This document shows, piece by piece, positions 16,294-25,472 of a stretch of 44,406 nucleotides of DNA. The stretch is from an uncultured Bacteroidales bacterium (GTDB lineage: Bacteria; Bacteroidota; Bacteroidia; Bacteroidales; UBA932). Location of the stretch: positions 1 to 44,406 of the forward strand of contig CALUPB010000021.1 of assembly GCA_944322585.1 (NCBI GenBank). Direction: 5' to 3'. The notes below the pieces were generated by a model that worked only from the letters and a program-made list of their open reading frames with translations, was not told the DNA's origin and did not search any database. The number at the start of each line of letters is the position of its first letter. Position 1 is the stretch's first letter. The position numbers were made by a program, and so were the translations under genes.

Positions 16294-19086
16294 TTAGAAC
16301 GTAATGGTTATACCTGCGGTAATGGATTTCAAGGCCGGATAATACCCGTCCGGGCTTTCCGGATCAAGATTGTATTTACTCAGAAGAGGACTGAAAGTCA
16401 GCAGGTTCTGTCCGCTGACATACAGACGGGGTCCTTTTCTGAACTGATATCCGAGTTCTACATTTCTCAGTTTGATATAGCCTGCATCCACCACCCATAG
16501 CGAACTTGTCTGATAGTTGTTTTCATTGTTCTGGGTCGTAAGACGGGGGTAGGTGGCACCCGCCCTGTTGTCTATACCCTGTTCAGGATAATAGGCCCAG
16601 GCATTGTCCGCAATGGAGAAGACATTGGCATTGTTGACGAACGCCGTAGTCTGCTGGTTGTCCAGAAGATTATAGGAGACACATCCTATTCCCTGGAACA
16701 GGAACGAGAAGTCGAACCCCTTGAACATGAACTTAGCGCCGAGACTTGCCGTCAATTCCGGGACCCAGGATTTTCCTATCTTCCTGACGTCATTCTGGTC
16801 GACGATATTGTTCCCGTCAAGATCCTTGTATTTCACATCACCTGGCTGCACCGCACCGAAGACCGGTTCGGGAAGACCGTCGGCCAGGGAGCCGTCCGGG
16901 TTGAAATCGTCGATGTCATAGAACCCGTCAGCCACCAGACCTATATAAGTACCGTACGGCAGTCCTGTCTGGGCGCTGAAATCATTTGCAGGCTTCACTT
17001 CCGCCATATAGTCGATCCTGTTCCTCGCATACGAGACCGCTCCGGCAACAGCATACGAGAAATCCCCAGCCTTGCCGGTATATGTGGCCGACACCTCGAA
17101 TCCCGCATTCGTCATCCGTCCGATATTCGAAAGATAGACCAGCTTGCCGTAATAATTCATGCGCGAATTGTCCACAGTCAGTATCCCGTACCTTTTGTCA
17201 AGAAAAGCATCCACCGATACGGAAAGCCCGGAGAACAGCTGCGCATCTATCCCGATATTCGCCTTGAGACTCTTTTCCGGAGCGACCCTGTCGTTCTCTA
17301 TGAATGCCGGCACCAATGTGCTCTGCCAGGTACTGTTCGGTCCCATAAAGAAAGAACCCGTAGTACCCGTCGTATAATATCTGTTGTACAGGTATCTTCC
17401 GTGAGAATCGAAGTTAAAGGCGGACAACGCGCTCGTTTCCATGGAATACGAGTTGCCTGTCAGCCCGACAGAGGCACGCAGTTTCAGGAAATCCACCCAT
17501 GATACCTGTTTCATCCAGTCTTCCCGGGACATTATCCATGCACCGGAGACACTCGGATAGAAATGGTACCTGTGTCCCGGAGCATAGGCATCATTCCCGA
17601 AGACGGAAAAAGCGAACGCAGCGACATACTTGCCGGCATAATTGTAATCGAACAGTCCGTAGAAATTCACATAATGATTCTTGTACTCAAAATATGTATC
17701 TCCCTGGAAAGATGAAATATGGGCATTCACCGAAGCACTGACTGCATGGTCTCCGAATTCGCCCTTGTATCCCAACCCGACCTTGCCCTGCTTCCAGTCC
17801 TTCATGCTGTCGGAACCGTATCCGCTTGCCGTTATCGAAGTATTCTGGTTGACAGTAGTCTGGACACCGAGATGGTATCTCGCGTAATCCCTGGTCTTGC
17901 TGTAGGAACTCGTTGTCAGACTGAAGAACGAGAAGGATTCTTCGATATAGAGTCCTTTCAGCAGGAAATCAAGCCGTTCCTTCAGGACGAAATTACCCTG
18001 CAGCATCCTGTACTTGTTTTCATACCAGCCGAGCGAATTGATGGAGGCCACCGGATTGTCAGGATAGATGGCTGTTCCGGACCAGTCTGTCTTCTCCTCA
18101 TTGTCCCATATGTCATAGGAGATGGCCGGAATCCTGGCCATGTTGTAGAACAGTGAACCTATGTCATAGTTAGGCCGGCGCTTGTATTCCAGACGTCCTC
18201 CGATATCTATTTTTGCCTCCATGAAATTGAGGATATCGAAATCCAGGTTCGCCCTGAGATTATACCGTTGATACGACAGGTTCTTGGTGTTATCCGTATT
18301 CCTGACATCCAGCAGCCCCTGATTGTTCAGATAACCGAAAGTCAGATTGTATCTGGCACTTTTGTTCCCTCCTGAAAAGATGACATTCCCGTCCACATAG
18401 GAACCGTAATCCCTCATAACCTCATCGAACCAGTCCACGTCCGGAGTATATCCGTTCTTTATATCCTCAAGCTGATAATCCTGATAGGCAGGAGCCCACT
18501 GTCCGGCATCATTGGATACAGCCTGGTTATATAGCCTTGCATAATCGTATGCCCCGAGAGGCTTGTTGACGGCTGTCGGAGACTGGACTCCATACCTTAC
18601 CCTTGCATTGATCTTAGGCTTGCCTGCCTCTCCTCTCTTTGTGGTGACCAGTATCACTCCGTTATCCGCCTTGTCCCCATAGATCGCAAGGGCAGCGGCA
18701 TCTTTCAATATCTCTATCCTGTCTATTTCCGCAGGCGACATCGAAACGAAGTATTCTTCAGTAACCTCGAACCCGTCGACAAAAATGGCGGCAGACTTGA
18801 AGTTCCCAGAGCCATAGCTTCCCACACCGCGGATCAGCCAGTTGGCAGTATCTCCTCCTACCTGTCCGGTCCCTTGCATGAGGGTCAGACCGGAAATGGG
18901 ACTGACCATCGTGTTGGACAGGTTTGCCGCAGGTATCCCGTACAGCTCATCTCCGGACACTGACGATATTGCTGCCGTTGACAAATCATCCCCAATGCCC
19001 GGCTTTTCCATATCCTGCGCACCGGCATTTGCCGCTGCCGGCAGGAATACCGAGAGCAATATGTATTTTATAATATTCCTATTCAT
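16294..19086 (-). CDS. susC-like: SusC-like TonB-dependent transporter lacking the N-terminal CarboxypepD_reg domain
   Basis: 930 residues. A signal peptide (1-23, ANAGAQ) is followed almost at once by the plug domain: VSGDELYGIPAANLSNTM, then IRGVGSYG and ERIEIL-type motif IDRIEILKDAAALAIYG near 121-137. The barrel ends with the aromatic terminus SITAGITITF. The usual 80-residue carboxypeptidase-regulatory-like domain and an obvious TonB-box (EEVVVTA type) are missing, which makes it about 100-170 residues shorter than the other two SusC proteins here. Energising by TonB may rely on a divergent box near residues 30-45. It imports oligosaccharides across the outer membrane together with the adjacent SusD. 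Confidence 0.92.
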   Translation of the reverse strand: MNRNIIKYILLSVFLPAAANAGAQDMEKPGIGDDLSTAAISSVSGDELYGIPAANLSNTMVSPISGLTLMQGTGQVGGDTANWLIRGVGSYGSGNFKSAAIFVDGFEVTEEYFVSMSPAEIDRIEILKDAAALAIYGDKADNGVILVTTKRGEAGKPKINARVRYGVQSPTAVNKPLGAYDYARLYNQAVSNDAGQWAPAYQDYQLEDIKNGYTPDVDWFDEVMRDYGSYVDGNVIFSGGNKSARYNLTFGYLNNQGLLDVRNTDNTKNLSYQRYNLRANLDFDILNFMEAKIDIGGRLEYKRRPNYDIGSLFYNMARIPAISYDIWDNEEKTDWSGTAIYPDNPVASINSLGWYENKYRMLQGNFVLKERLDFLLKGLYIEESFSFFSLTTSSYSKTRDYARYHLGVQTTVNQNTSITASGYGSDSMKDWKQGKVGLGYKGEFGDHAVSASVNAHISSFQGDTYFEYKNHYVNFYGLFDYNYAGKYVAAFAFSVFGNDAYAPGHRYHFYPSVSGAWIMSREDWMKQVSWVDFLKLRASVGLTGNSYSMETSALSAFNFDSHGRYLYNRYYTTGTTGSFFMGPNSTWQSTLVPAFIENDRVAPEKSLKANIGIDAQLFSGLSVSVDAFLDKRYGILTVDNSRMNYYGKLVYLSNIGRMTNAGFEVSATYTGKAGDFSYAVAGAVSYARNRIDYMAEVKPANDFSAQTGLPYGTYIGLVADGFYDIDDFNPDGSLADGLPEPVFGAVQPGDVKYKDLDGNNIVDQNDVRKIGKSWVPELTASLGAKFMFKGFDFSFLFQGIGCVSYNLLDNQQTTAFVNNANVFSIADNAWAYYPEQGIDNRAGATYPRLTTQNNENNYQTSSLWVVDAGYIKLRNVELGYQFRKGPRLYVSGQNLLTFSPLLSKYNLDPESPDGYYPALKSITAGITITF

Positions 19087-19105
19087 TGTAAATCCTTTTT
19101 GAATG

Positions 19106-20926
19106 CTAATATCCAGGGTTCTGAACGATATATCCCTTATTTATTTCAGACTGCGGGAACGGCTCCAGGAACATCCTCGGATGCCAGGTGCTTCTGAACG
19201 TATTCGCATTCCAGTACCACTCGATCTTGTCTTTGGTATTCGGGGCCTGGGTACCTGCACGGAAACTGAACTGAAGTTCGCGCATCTGTCCGCCGCAGAT
19301 CCCGTCATCGATATCCTCCCGCTTCCAGTGCTTGGAATTGTAATACCGTTTCCCTCCTTCGAAAAAGAATTCGATATAGAACTCCCTCTGTATCGTTTCC
19401 CTCAACGCAGTCTGACCGGACTCCGTGATGGAAGGCAGACCTGCCCTATTGTGGACATAATTCAGATATTTCAAAGCATTCTGCGGATCATCGTACTCAT
19501 TGTATGCTTCAGCAAGATTGAGATAGAATTCAGACATGCGGAACAGAGGCAGTTCGAACCATGTGCGTGTCCCTGCCTTATACCAGAATTTCACAGGAGC
19601 ACCGCACCCGGCAGACTGGTCGAGGGAACCCGGCCATGCATCGGCCCTGTCTATGGCCATATTTCCAGACTCCCGGATCCACCCTACCTCCTGCCAGTTC
19701 TGGTCGCCAGGATTATTGTAGGAATCGAATCCGCAGAACTTGATGTCGGCCTTGGCCCTCGGTTCGATGTTCTCTATCAGCTCTACCCAGTCCGAACCCG
19801 GCCTTGCAGCCTCCCCGACTGCCGGAATATCCAGATCCTGACCGTCAGCCGCATAATAATTCTCCAGCATGTTGGTCAGCACTCCGTCGTCATCCGTATC
19901 CCAGTGGCTGTCCGGCACGAACATGGTAAAGAGCATGTACGTATGTATTCCCTGCGTATATTCGTCACATTTGTACGGCAACAGCACCTCCGGATTGCCT
20001 GCAACGGAAGTTGCCGTGGCATAGTCATCGAAAGCATTCGGATTAGGGACACCCTCACCTGCACCTCCGGTATTCAGGAGCTGGTAGCCGTTCGCATTCG
20101 CCCACTCTATCACCGCCAGATTCGCATCTATGGCCTGCTTCCAGCGTTCCTTGTCATAATTGCCGAAACAGATGAGATTGTTGGCTGCTCCATTGTCAAG
20201 ATAAGGCGTGGCCGAATTGAAAAGCGGACGCGCTGCATACTGCAGTGCCCTGGCCTTTACAGCAAGAGCGACACCTTTCGTAAGCCGGCCGAGATTGACG
20301 GCATCCCAGCTGTCCGGAAGGTCGGCATAAGCCTCATCGCACAACCTTACGATCAGATCCAGCACTTCCTGCACGGAAGAACGCCCTGTGGTCATGTCGT
20401 CTGAAGATGTATATGACTTGTAGACCAAAGGGACTCCGCCGTACCGGTAAAACATTCCCATGTACCTGTAGGCTATCAGACACTTGGCCTCAGCCTTCAC
20501 ATACTTTTTCATGGTATCGTCCATGTCGGGCACCATATCGATGTTTTCAATCAAAATATAGCATGCCCTGATGAACCTCCAGTTCGCAGAATAGCGTTCT
20601 GCTCCATTCTCGGAACCGTCACAGCCATTGACACTCAATCCCTGATTGCTGATGATGAAACTCCCGTGCCAGTCGTATCCTCTTCCTACCTCGCCCGATA
20701 TGCTCCCGAGCGTGGAGTGACTGATACCTATGCCCCCGGGCCAATCCATGAGCAGGACGTTCCTATAGGTATTCATGAGCAGAGCAGTGGCATTCTTTTC
20801 CGATGAGAAAATCGTATTGATATCCACAGTACCTGTAGTATCCGGTTTCTCCAGGAAGAATTTCTCGCAGCCTGTAAGGCTTATAAGCGCCACCGCAATG
20901 AATGTTATAAATCTGCTATGTTTCAT
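19106..20926 (-). CDS. susD-like: SusD-like outer-membrane glycan-binding lipoprotein (pair 1)
   Basis: 606 residues, lipobox LTGC (Cys 20) followed by EKFFLEKPDTTGTVD, a common SusD start. TPR-like helices are evident (KYVKAEAKCLIAYRYMGMFY; GVALAVKARALQYAARPLFN; FRMSEFYLNLAEAYNEYDDP). The C-terminus reads QSEINKGYIVQNPGY. It is one of the longer SusD proteins, with extra loops in the middle (about 280-420) that probably shape the glycan-binding surface. It lies 15 bases after its SusC partner and 19 bases before the second SusC gene. Confidence 0.94.
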   Translation of the reverse strand: MKHSRFITFIAVALISLTGCEKFFLEKPDTTGTVDINTIFSSEKNATALLMNTYRNVLLMDWPGGIGISHSTLGSISGEVGRGYDWHGSFIISNQGLSVNGCDGSENGAERYSANWRFIRACYILIENIDMVPDMDDTMKKYVKAEAKCLIAYRYMGMFYRYGGVPLVYKSYTSSDDMTTGRSSVQEVLDLIVRLCDEAYADLPDSWDAVNLGRLTKGVALAVKARALQYAARPLFNSATPYLDNGAANNLICFGNYDKERWKQAIDANLAVIEWANANGYQLLNTGGAGEGVPNPNAFDDYATATSVAGNPEVLLPYKCDEYTQGIHTYMLFTMFVPDSHWDTDDDGVLTNMLENYYAADGQDLDIPAVGEAARPGSDWVELIENIEPRAKADIKFCGFDSYNNPGDQNWQEVGWIRESGNMAIDRADAWPGSLDQSAGCGAPVKFWYKAGTRTWFELPLFRMSEFYLNLAEAYNEYDDPQNALKYLNYVHNRAGLPSITESGQTALRETIQREFYIEFFFEGGKRYYNSKHWKREDIDDGICGGQMRELQFSFRAGTQAPNTKDKIEWYWNANTFRSTWHPRMFLEPFPQSEINKGYIVQNPGY

Positions 20927-20941
20927 ATTTTCCTCTTGACA

Positions 20942-23900
20942 TTAGAATTTGAGAGTAAGACCGAAGTTGAAGATCCTGGTAAGCGGATAGATGTAAGGAC
21001 TTCCATCCGTGGTTTCAGGATCGATACCGAAAGGCGTGAGCGCATTCCTGAACGTGTAAACATTGTTAGCGTTGAAATACACTCTCATCGACTGGATATG
21101 CATGTCGCTGAGTATGCCTTTCCTGACATTGAACGTATATCCGAGTTCGATATTCTTCAGTTTGATATGGTCGGTGGACATCATCCAGTAATCGCTCATG
21201 ATGTAGTTGTTCGATGTAGGGTCGTATGCATACGTCATGCGCGGGAACGATATATTCTCTCCTGCAGCATAACGGGCCGCAGTCCATCTGCCGTCATACT
21301 GCCATTTCCAGGCATTACCGGAATACTTGAAAAACGGATTGGTCATGACATCGCTCAGATAGAACGAACCGTTGGCCGAACCTGTAAAAAGTATCTTGAA
21401 GTCGAATCCCTTCCATGCGAACTGAGCCCTGAGATTAAAATGGTATTGTGCATAATTGGGATAGCCGATCGGACACATGTCATTCTGATTTATGATGCCG
21501 TCGCCGTCCAGATCCCGGTACTTTATGTCACCCAGGGTCACTCTGTTGGAAACGTAATTATTGTAAGGTCTGGTGGCCAGTTCCTCCGGAGTGTCATACA
21601 GTCCGTCGCTTACGAGGCCGAACCTCTGGCCGATTGCAAAGCCTGTCTCGGACATCCACGGCCAGGCTGTCTTGGCCTCAGCCTTGTAGATTATCTTGTT
21701 CCGGAAATAACTGATGTCGCCCCCTATCGAATAGAAGAAGTCGCCTGCCTGATCCTCCCATTTCACTAAAAGTTCATATCCCCTGTTCTGGGTGATACCG
21801 ACATTTGCAGGCGGCACCGAACTCGCCTCTACTCCGTATATGGCAGGAATGATACCCAATGTGGTAAGGATATTGTCACGTCTTTCGTAGAAATAGTCAT
21901 ATTCCATGGAAAGCCTGTCCCTGAAGAATTTCGCCTCGACGCCGATATCGTACTTTCTTGCTCTCTCCCACGTAATGTCAGGATTGCCGACATTCCCTTC
22001 GGAGGCACCGCTGTAATATGCACCCGGTGTGGAACCGACCACAGCTCCGAGAAAATATCCCGACTGGTTCAGATTGTATGTACTCGGAAGATAATAGAAA
22101 CGTCTCTGATCACCAAGACGGTCATTCCCGACCTCTCCGTATGAAGCCCTTATCTTGAAGAACGTAAAGATGTCGTTAGCAGGGAACCATTTTTCGGCAG
22201 TCGGAACCCAACCTGCCGAAAATGCAGGGAAAAGCCCGAACCTCATGCCTTCCCGGAACTGTTCCGTACCGTTGTAACCGAGATTGACCTCGGCCATATA
22301 ACGGTCGTCATAATTGTAGGTAACACGTCCGACAAAACCCATAATTCCCGAAGGCACATGATAGGAATCCCCGGGCATGGTATATTTGGAAGCCTTCCCG
22401 AGGAAAAGGGCCGACACATTATGTTTTTTAAAACTCTGGCTCCAGTCCACACCGGCCTCTACATAGAGTTTGTTCCAGTTGGAATATCCATAAGATTCAT
22501 ATGATCCGGGGCCTTCTCTGTAAGAGGCATAGAAATCCAGGACATTGGGGTCTACGGAATTCCTTCTCACCTGATATGTAGGCAGATTGGTCTGAAGCAA
22601 GGTATATCTGCTGTAACTGTCCTGATACGAGACAGTCGCATGGATATTGAGATTTGGAAGAAGATAGTCCATCTCGTGGTCGATCCGGATCGTGTTGTCG
22701 AGGAGACTTTCATCCAGAATACCCCTTCCGCTTCTGAGCAGTGTGTTGACGGCATTGATACCTCCTGTCTTGGAATTGTGCTTGAGCTGCAGGTCGTACT
22801 GCATCGAGCCTGTCGGCGCGGAGAAGCCGTCGATCAGATGCCCTTCGACGATCCCCGGAGAAATCATCGGATTGGCTTCATACACGTATTTCATCAAAGT
22901 CTTGTAACGTGCAGCCATGTCGTTGACATCATTCACGACACCCGATACACTCTCGGTCGCTCCAGGTCCGGCAGTCCGTCCGAACTGTCCTGCCGAAGAG
23001 ACTGAAATCTTCAGGTTCTTAAGAATCTCAATATCGAAATTGGTCCTGAAATTGAACCTGTTATAGTCGGAACTCGTGTTTGCGTCACGGTAATGGTAGG
23101 TTCTGGTAATACCCTCCTGGTTGAAATATCCGAATGAAGCGAAATACTTGACCTTTGCCGTACCTCCAGAGATATTCAGGTTCGCCTGATACTGCGGAGC
23201 CGCCTTCCTGAAAAGTTCGTCATACAGGTCGTGCGATGCATAGAACAGGGCAGGAGAATTCTTGAGATCGGCCTTCTGACTGTCGCTGAGCCAGGTCATC
23301 GCATCCACTTCGAGCGGAGTATAATCCCTGTTGTTCTTGAACTTCCAGAGATCGTAATCATCGTAGATATAGATATTGTAGCTGTCGAAACCGGCAAAAC
23401 TGTTCTGCTCATGGCGGATGGCCTCGTTTCTCAGAAGAGCGTATTCATAGGATGTGGTCCCCTCCTGTATGGCAGTAGCGCTGGTGATACCGAAATTGCC
23501 GGAAAAGGATATCGTCGGCTTGCCTTCGTTTCCCCTCTTGGTCTTCACTATAATCACGCCGTTGGCTCCCCTTACACCGTAGACTGCCGTAGAAGCGGCA
23601 TCCTTCAGGACTGAAATACTGGCGATTTCATTGGCATCCATTGAATTGAACTCGGCAAAGGCCTGCTCGTCGGCTTGTTCTATACCGTCTATTATAATCA
23701 ACGGATTGGCGGAACCATAAGTCGATATTCCCCTGATATACAACTGCGTCTGGTTTCGTCCAGGCTCTCCGGAGGTCTGAAGGCCGCTCACGCCAGGAGT
23801 GTTACCGATCAATGCATTGGAAATATTGGCAACCGGTGCGGAAACCAGATCCGTACCGTTGACGGAAGAAATGGCACCGGTCACGTTGATCTTTTTCTGG

Positions 23901-24253
23901 GTAGCGAAAGCCGTGACTACGACCTCTTCCATTTCGGTGGCATCGACTTCCATGGAAACATTCACCTTATCCTGCTTTGAAGAGACGTCCACGGTCTTCG
24001 TCTTATAGCTCATGAACTTGAATTCGAGAGTCACCTGCGAATCCGGTATCTGTATGGAATATCGGCCCTTGTCATCCGTAAGGGCGACATTGGATGTTCC
24101 CCCTTCGATGACGACGACACCTGCCATAGGCTCGCCTGTCTCATCCGTCACAGTACCGCTCACAGTCCTTTGCTGGGCGAATGCCAGACCGGCAGATGCC
24201 GCCAGGGCAAAAAATACGCACAGCAAATATTTCATTAGCGAATTGGCTATCAT
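20942..24253 (-). CDS. susC-like: SusC-like TonB-dependent transporter (pair 1)
   Basis: 1103 residues from ATG 24253; ATG 24235 (MKYLLCVFFALAASAG) is an equally good start. After the signal peptide, residues 28-105 form the CarboxypepD_reg-like domain (VSGTVTDETGEPMAGVVV). A TonB-box-like segment EEVVVTAFAT is at 109-118. The plug follows (about 122-240: LYIRGISTYGSANPLIIIDG; ISVLKDAASTAVYGVRGANG) and then the 22-strand barrel, ending IFNFGLTLKF. This is the complete standard SusC architecture. The preceding 102-base gap is the only long gap in operon 1 and contains two hairpins. Confidence 0.95.
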   Translation of the reverse strand: MIANSLMKYLLCVFFALAASAGLAFAQQRTVSGTVTDETGEPMAGVVVIEGGTSNVALTDDKGRYSIQIPDSQVTLEFKFMSYKTKTVDVSSKQDKVNVSMEVDATEMEEVVVTAFATQKKINVTGAISSVNGTDLVSAPVANISNALIGNTPGVSGLQTSGEPGRNQTQLYIRGISTYGSANPLIIIDGIEQADEQAFAEFNSMDANEIASISVLKDAASTAVYGVRGANGVIIVKTKRGNEGKPTISFSGNFGITSATAIQEGTTSYEYALLRNEAIRHEQNSFAGFDSYNIYIYDDYDLWKFKNNRDYTPLEVDAMTWLSDSQKADLKNSPALFYASHDLYDELFRKAAPQYQANLNISGGTAKVKYFASFGYFNQEGITRTYHYRDANTSSDYNRFNFRTNFDIEILKNLKISVSSAGQFGRTAGPGATESVSGVVNDVNDMAARYKTLMKYVYEANPMISPGIVEGHLIDGFSAPTGSMQYDLQLKHNSKTGGINAVNTLLRSGRGILDESLLDNTIRIDHEMDYLLPNLNIHATVSYQDSYSRYTLLQTNLPTYQVRRNSVDPNVLDFYASYREGPGSYESYGYSNWNKLYVEAGVDWSQSFKKHNVSALFLGKASKYTMPGDSYHVPSGIMGFVGRVTYNYDDRYMAEVNLGYNGTEQFREGMRFGLFPAFSAGWVPTAEKWFPANDIFTFFKIRASYGEVGNDRLGDQRRFYYLPSTYNLNQSGYFLGAVVGSTPGAYYSGASEGNVGNPDITWERARKYDIGVEAKFFRDRLSMEYDYFYERRDNILTTLGIIPAIYGVEASSVPPANVGITQNRGYELLVKWEDQAGDFFYSIGGDISYFRNKIIYKAEAKTAWPWMSETGFAIGQRFGLVSDGLYDTPEELATRPYNNYVSNRVTLGDIKYRDLDGDGIINQNDMCPIGYPNYAQYHFNLRAQFAWKGFDFKILFTGSANGSFYLSDVMTNPFFKYSGNAWKWQYDGRWTAARYAAGENISFPRMTYAYDPTSNNYIMSDYWMMSTDHIKLKNIELGYTFNVRKGILSDMHIQSMRVYFNANNVYTFRNALTPFGIDPETTDGSPYIYPLTRIFNFGLTLKF

Positions 24254-24284
24254 TTAAATCTTTTTTATAAGTATGACAATCTAT

Positions 24285-24336
24285 TTCCCGCCGGACGGGA
24301 ATTCCATATGATGTATTCCTGAAGAATAATCAGGAA
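24285..24336 (-). promoter_or_regulatory. Two hairpins in the leader of the first susC gene
   Basis: TTCCCG at 24285-24290 pairs with CGGGAA at 24296-24301 around a five-base loop. TTCCTGA at 24316-24322 pairs with TCAGGAA at 24330-24336 around a seven-base loop. Neither is followed by a U-tract on the minus strand, so termination is unlikely. They may mark an mRNA processing or stability site separating the two leading lipoprotein genes from susC. No promoter consensus was found here. Confidence 0.45.
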
Positions 24337-24355
24337 CGGCCTTCATGATGTTTAT

Positions 24356-25465
24356 TCACTGGATTTCAGCGATCAGCGCATCGTGATTTTCAAGGCACCC
24401 GTCCGAAGTCCGGGTCATGAGCCACCATACCTGCCTGACATTGTCGGCCATGAATGATGCTACAAGATCCCCGTGATCCACATAGGAATCATAGGTATAC
24501 AGTCTCGTAAAGGCGACATCTGCAACCGTTATCGTCCCCGGACACCATGAAGTGGCCACTGTAGCCCCAGGATACTCGATGGTATACGTCCCTGCCTGAA
24601 GCAGCTGTACCTCGCCTACAGGATTGCTGTATGTATCATCGCTGTAGTCATAGAAAGCGAAGACATCGCTTCCGACCTCATTGGACCATCTGCCCTTCCC
24701 TTGCGGAATGAGCCGGTATATGCTGTTACAGTCTTTCTCGAAAGCGTTCTCAGGCTCATCTTCCGGAACTTCCCTGTACACGAAATTCGCATAAAGCCCG
24801 TCTTCTCCCGGAAGATTGAGGAATGTCCCGTACTGGCAGTTGTTGTCCTGATCGTAATATGTCTGCTTGAAACTCACGACATTGTCCAGTTCATCGTTCG
24901 GCCAGCGGCCCTCATCCTTGTTCCACGCGGCACCGAGATGATCATAGATATTGCCTGTCCTTACATCCGCATCCGGACCTCCTGCAAGAAAACAATATGT
25001 AGCATCACCCCACGTCAGAGAACTCTTCTCGGCAGCAAAGGCAAAAGTCCCGTTGAACAGTGTAGTACCCGAATATGAGATGATATATGTCCTCGTCTCC
25101 CCGTTGAAAGCCGTAACGACGATTTCTCCCTGACCGTCCGAAAGGTCTATCGTATCCCCTGCTTTGACAGAAGCCGTAGGAGTATACTCACCCAGATCCT
25201 TCAGGACAATCTCCTCCACCCTGACTGCAGAAAGATCTATGGAATTCACTATCAGATTCAATGTTATAGTCCCGTGGGCATCATCCCTCCAGTCGGTGGA
25301 AATGATACTTGTCCCTACCTGTCCCGCAAGTCTGACAGACTCCAGAGTCCGGTCTCTCAGCCATGGGTCTATCAGCTCTGCCGTGTTGTGTCCGACAGGC
25401 TGACAGGCTCCCAGGCATAACAGCAATATCAGCTGCCATGCCTGAAAATCCTTGAATATTTTCAT
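24356..25465 (-). CDS. Putative surface glycan-binding lipoprotein
   Basis: 369 residues. The signal peptide ends in lipobox LGAC (Cys 21). Residues about 35-135 look like an Ig-like domain of the type found at the base of Bacteroidetes surface glycan-binding proteins (ISYSGTTLFNG marks its end). The C-terminal 230 residues are beta-rich with many Trp and Tyr (YRLIPQGKGRWS, FYDYSDD, QVWWLM), as expected for carbohydrate recognition, but I cannot name the family. It shares order and motifs with the gene just upstream (RLIPQGK-x-RWS and a C-terminal NHD), so the two arose by duplication. No catalytic motif is seen. Confidence 0.65.
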   Translation of the reverse strand: MKIFKDFQAWQLILLLCLGACQPVGHNTAELIDPWLRDRTLESVRLAGQVGTSIISTDWRDDAHGTITLNLIVNSIDLSAVRVEEIVLKDLGEYTPTASVKAGDTIDLSDGQGEIVVTAFNGETRTYIISYSGTTLFNGTFAFAAEKSSLTWGDATYCFLAGGPDADVRTGNIYDHLGAAWNKDEGRWPNDELDNVVSFKQTYYDQDNNCQYGTFLNLPGEDGLYANFVYREVPEDEPENAFEKDCNSIYRLIPQGKGRWSNEVGSDVFAFYDYSDDTYSNPVGEVQLLQAGTYTIEYPGATVATSWCPGTITVADVAFTRLYTYDSYVDHGDLVASFMADNVRQVWWLMTRTSDGCLENHDALIAEIQ

Positions 25466-25472
25466 GTCGGAG

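Noticed and set aside
19103-20404. Long open frame on the plus strand opposite susD
   Set aside because: It lies entirely antisense to a well-supported susD gene; its translation has no recognisable domain or signal peptide, and similar antisense frames occur opposite most genes here because of codon bias.
24285-24336. Terminator between the lipoprotein genes and susC
   Set aside because: Neither hairpin is followed by a U-tract on the transcribed strand, and the genes form a logical unit.
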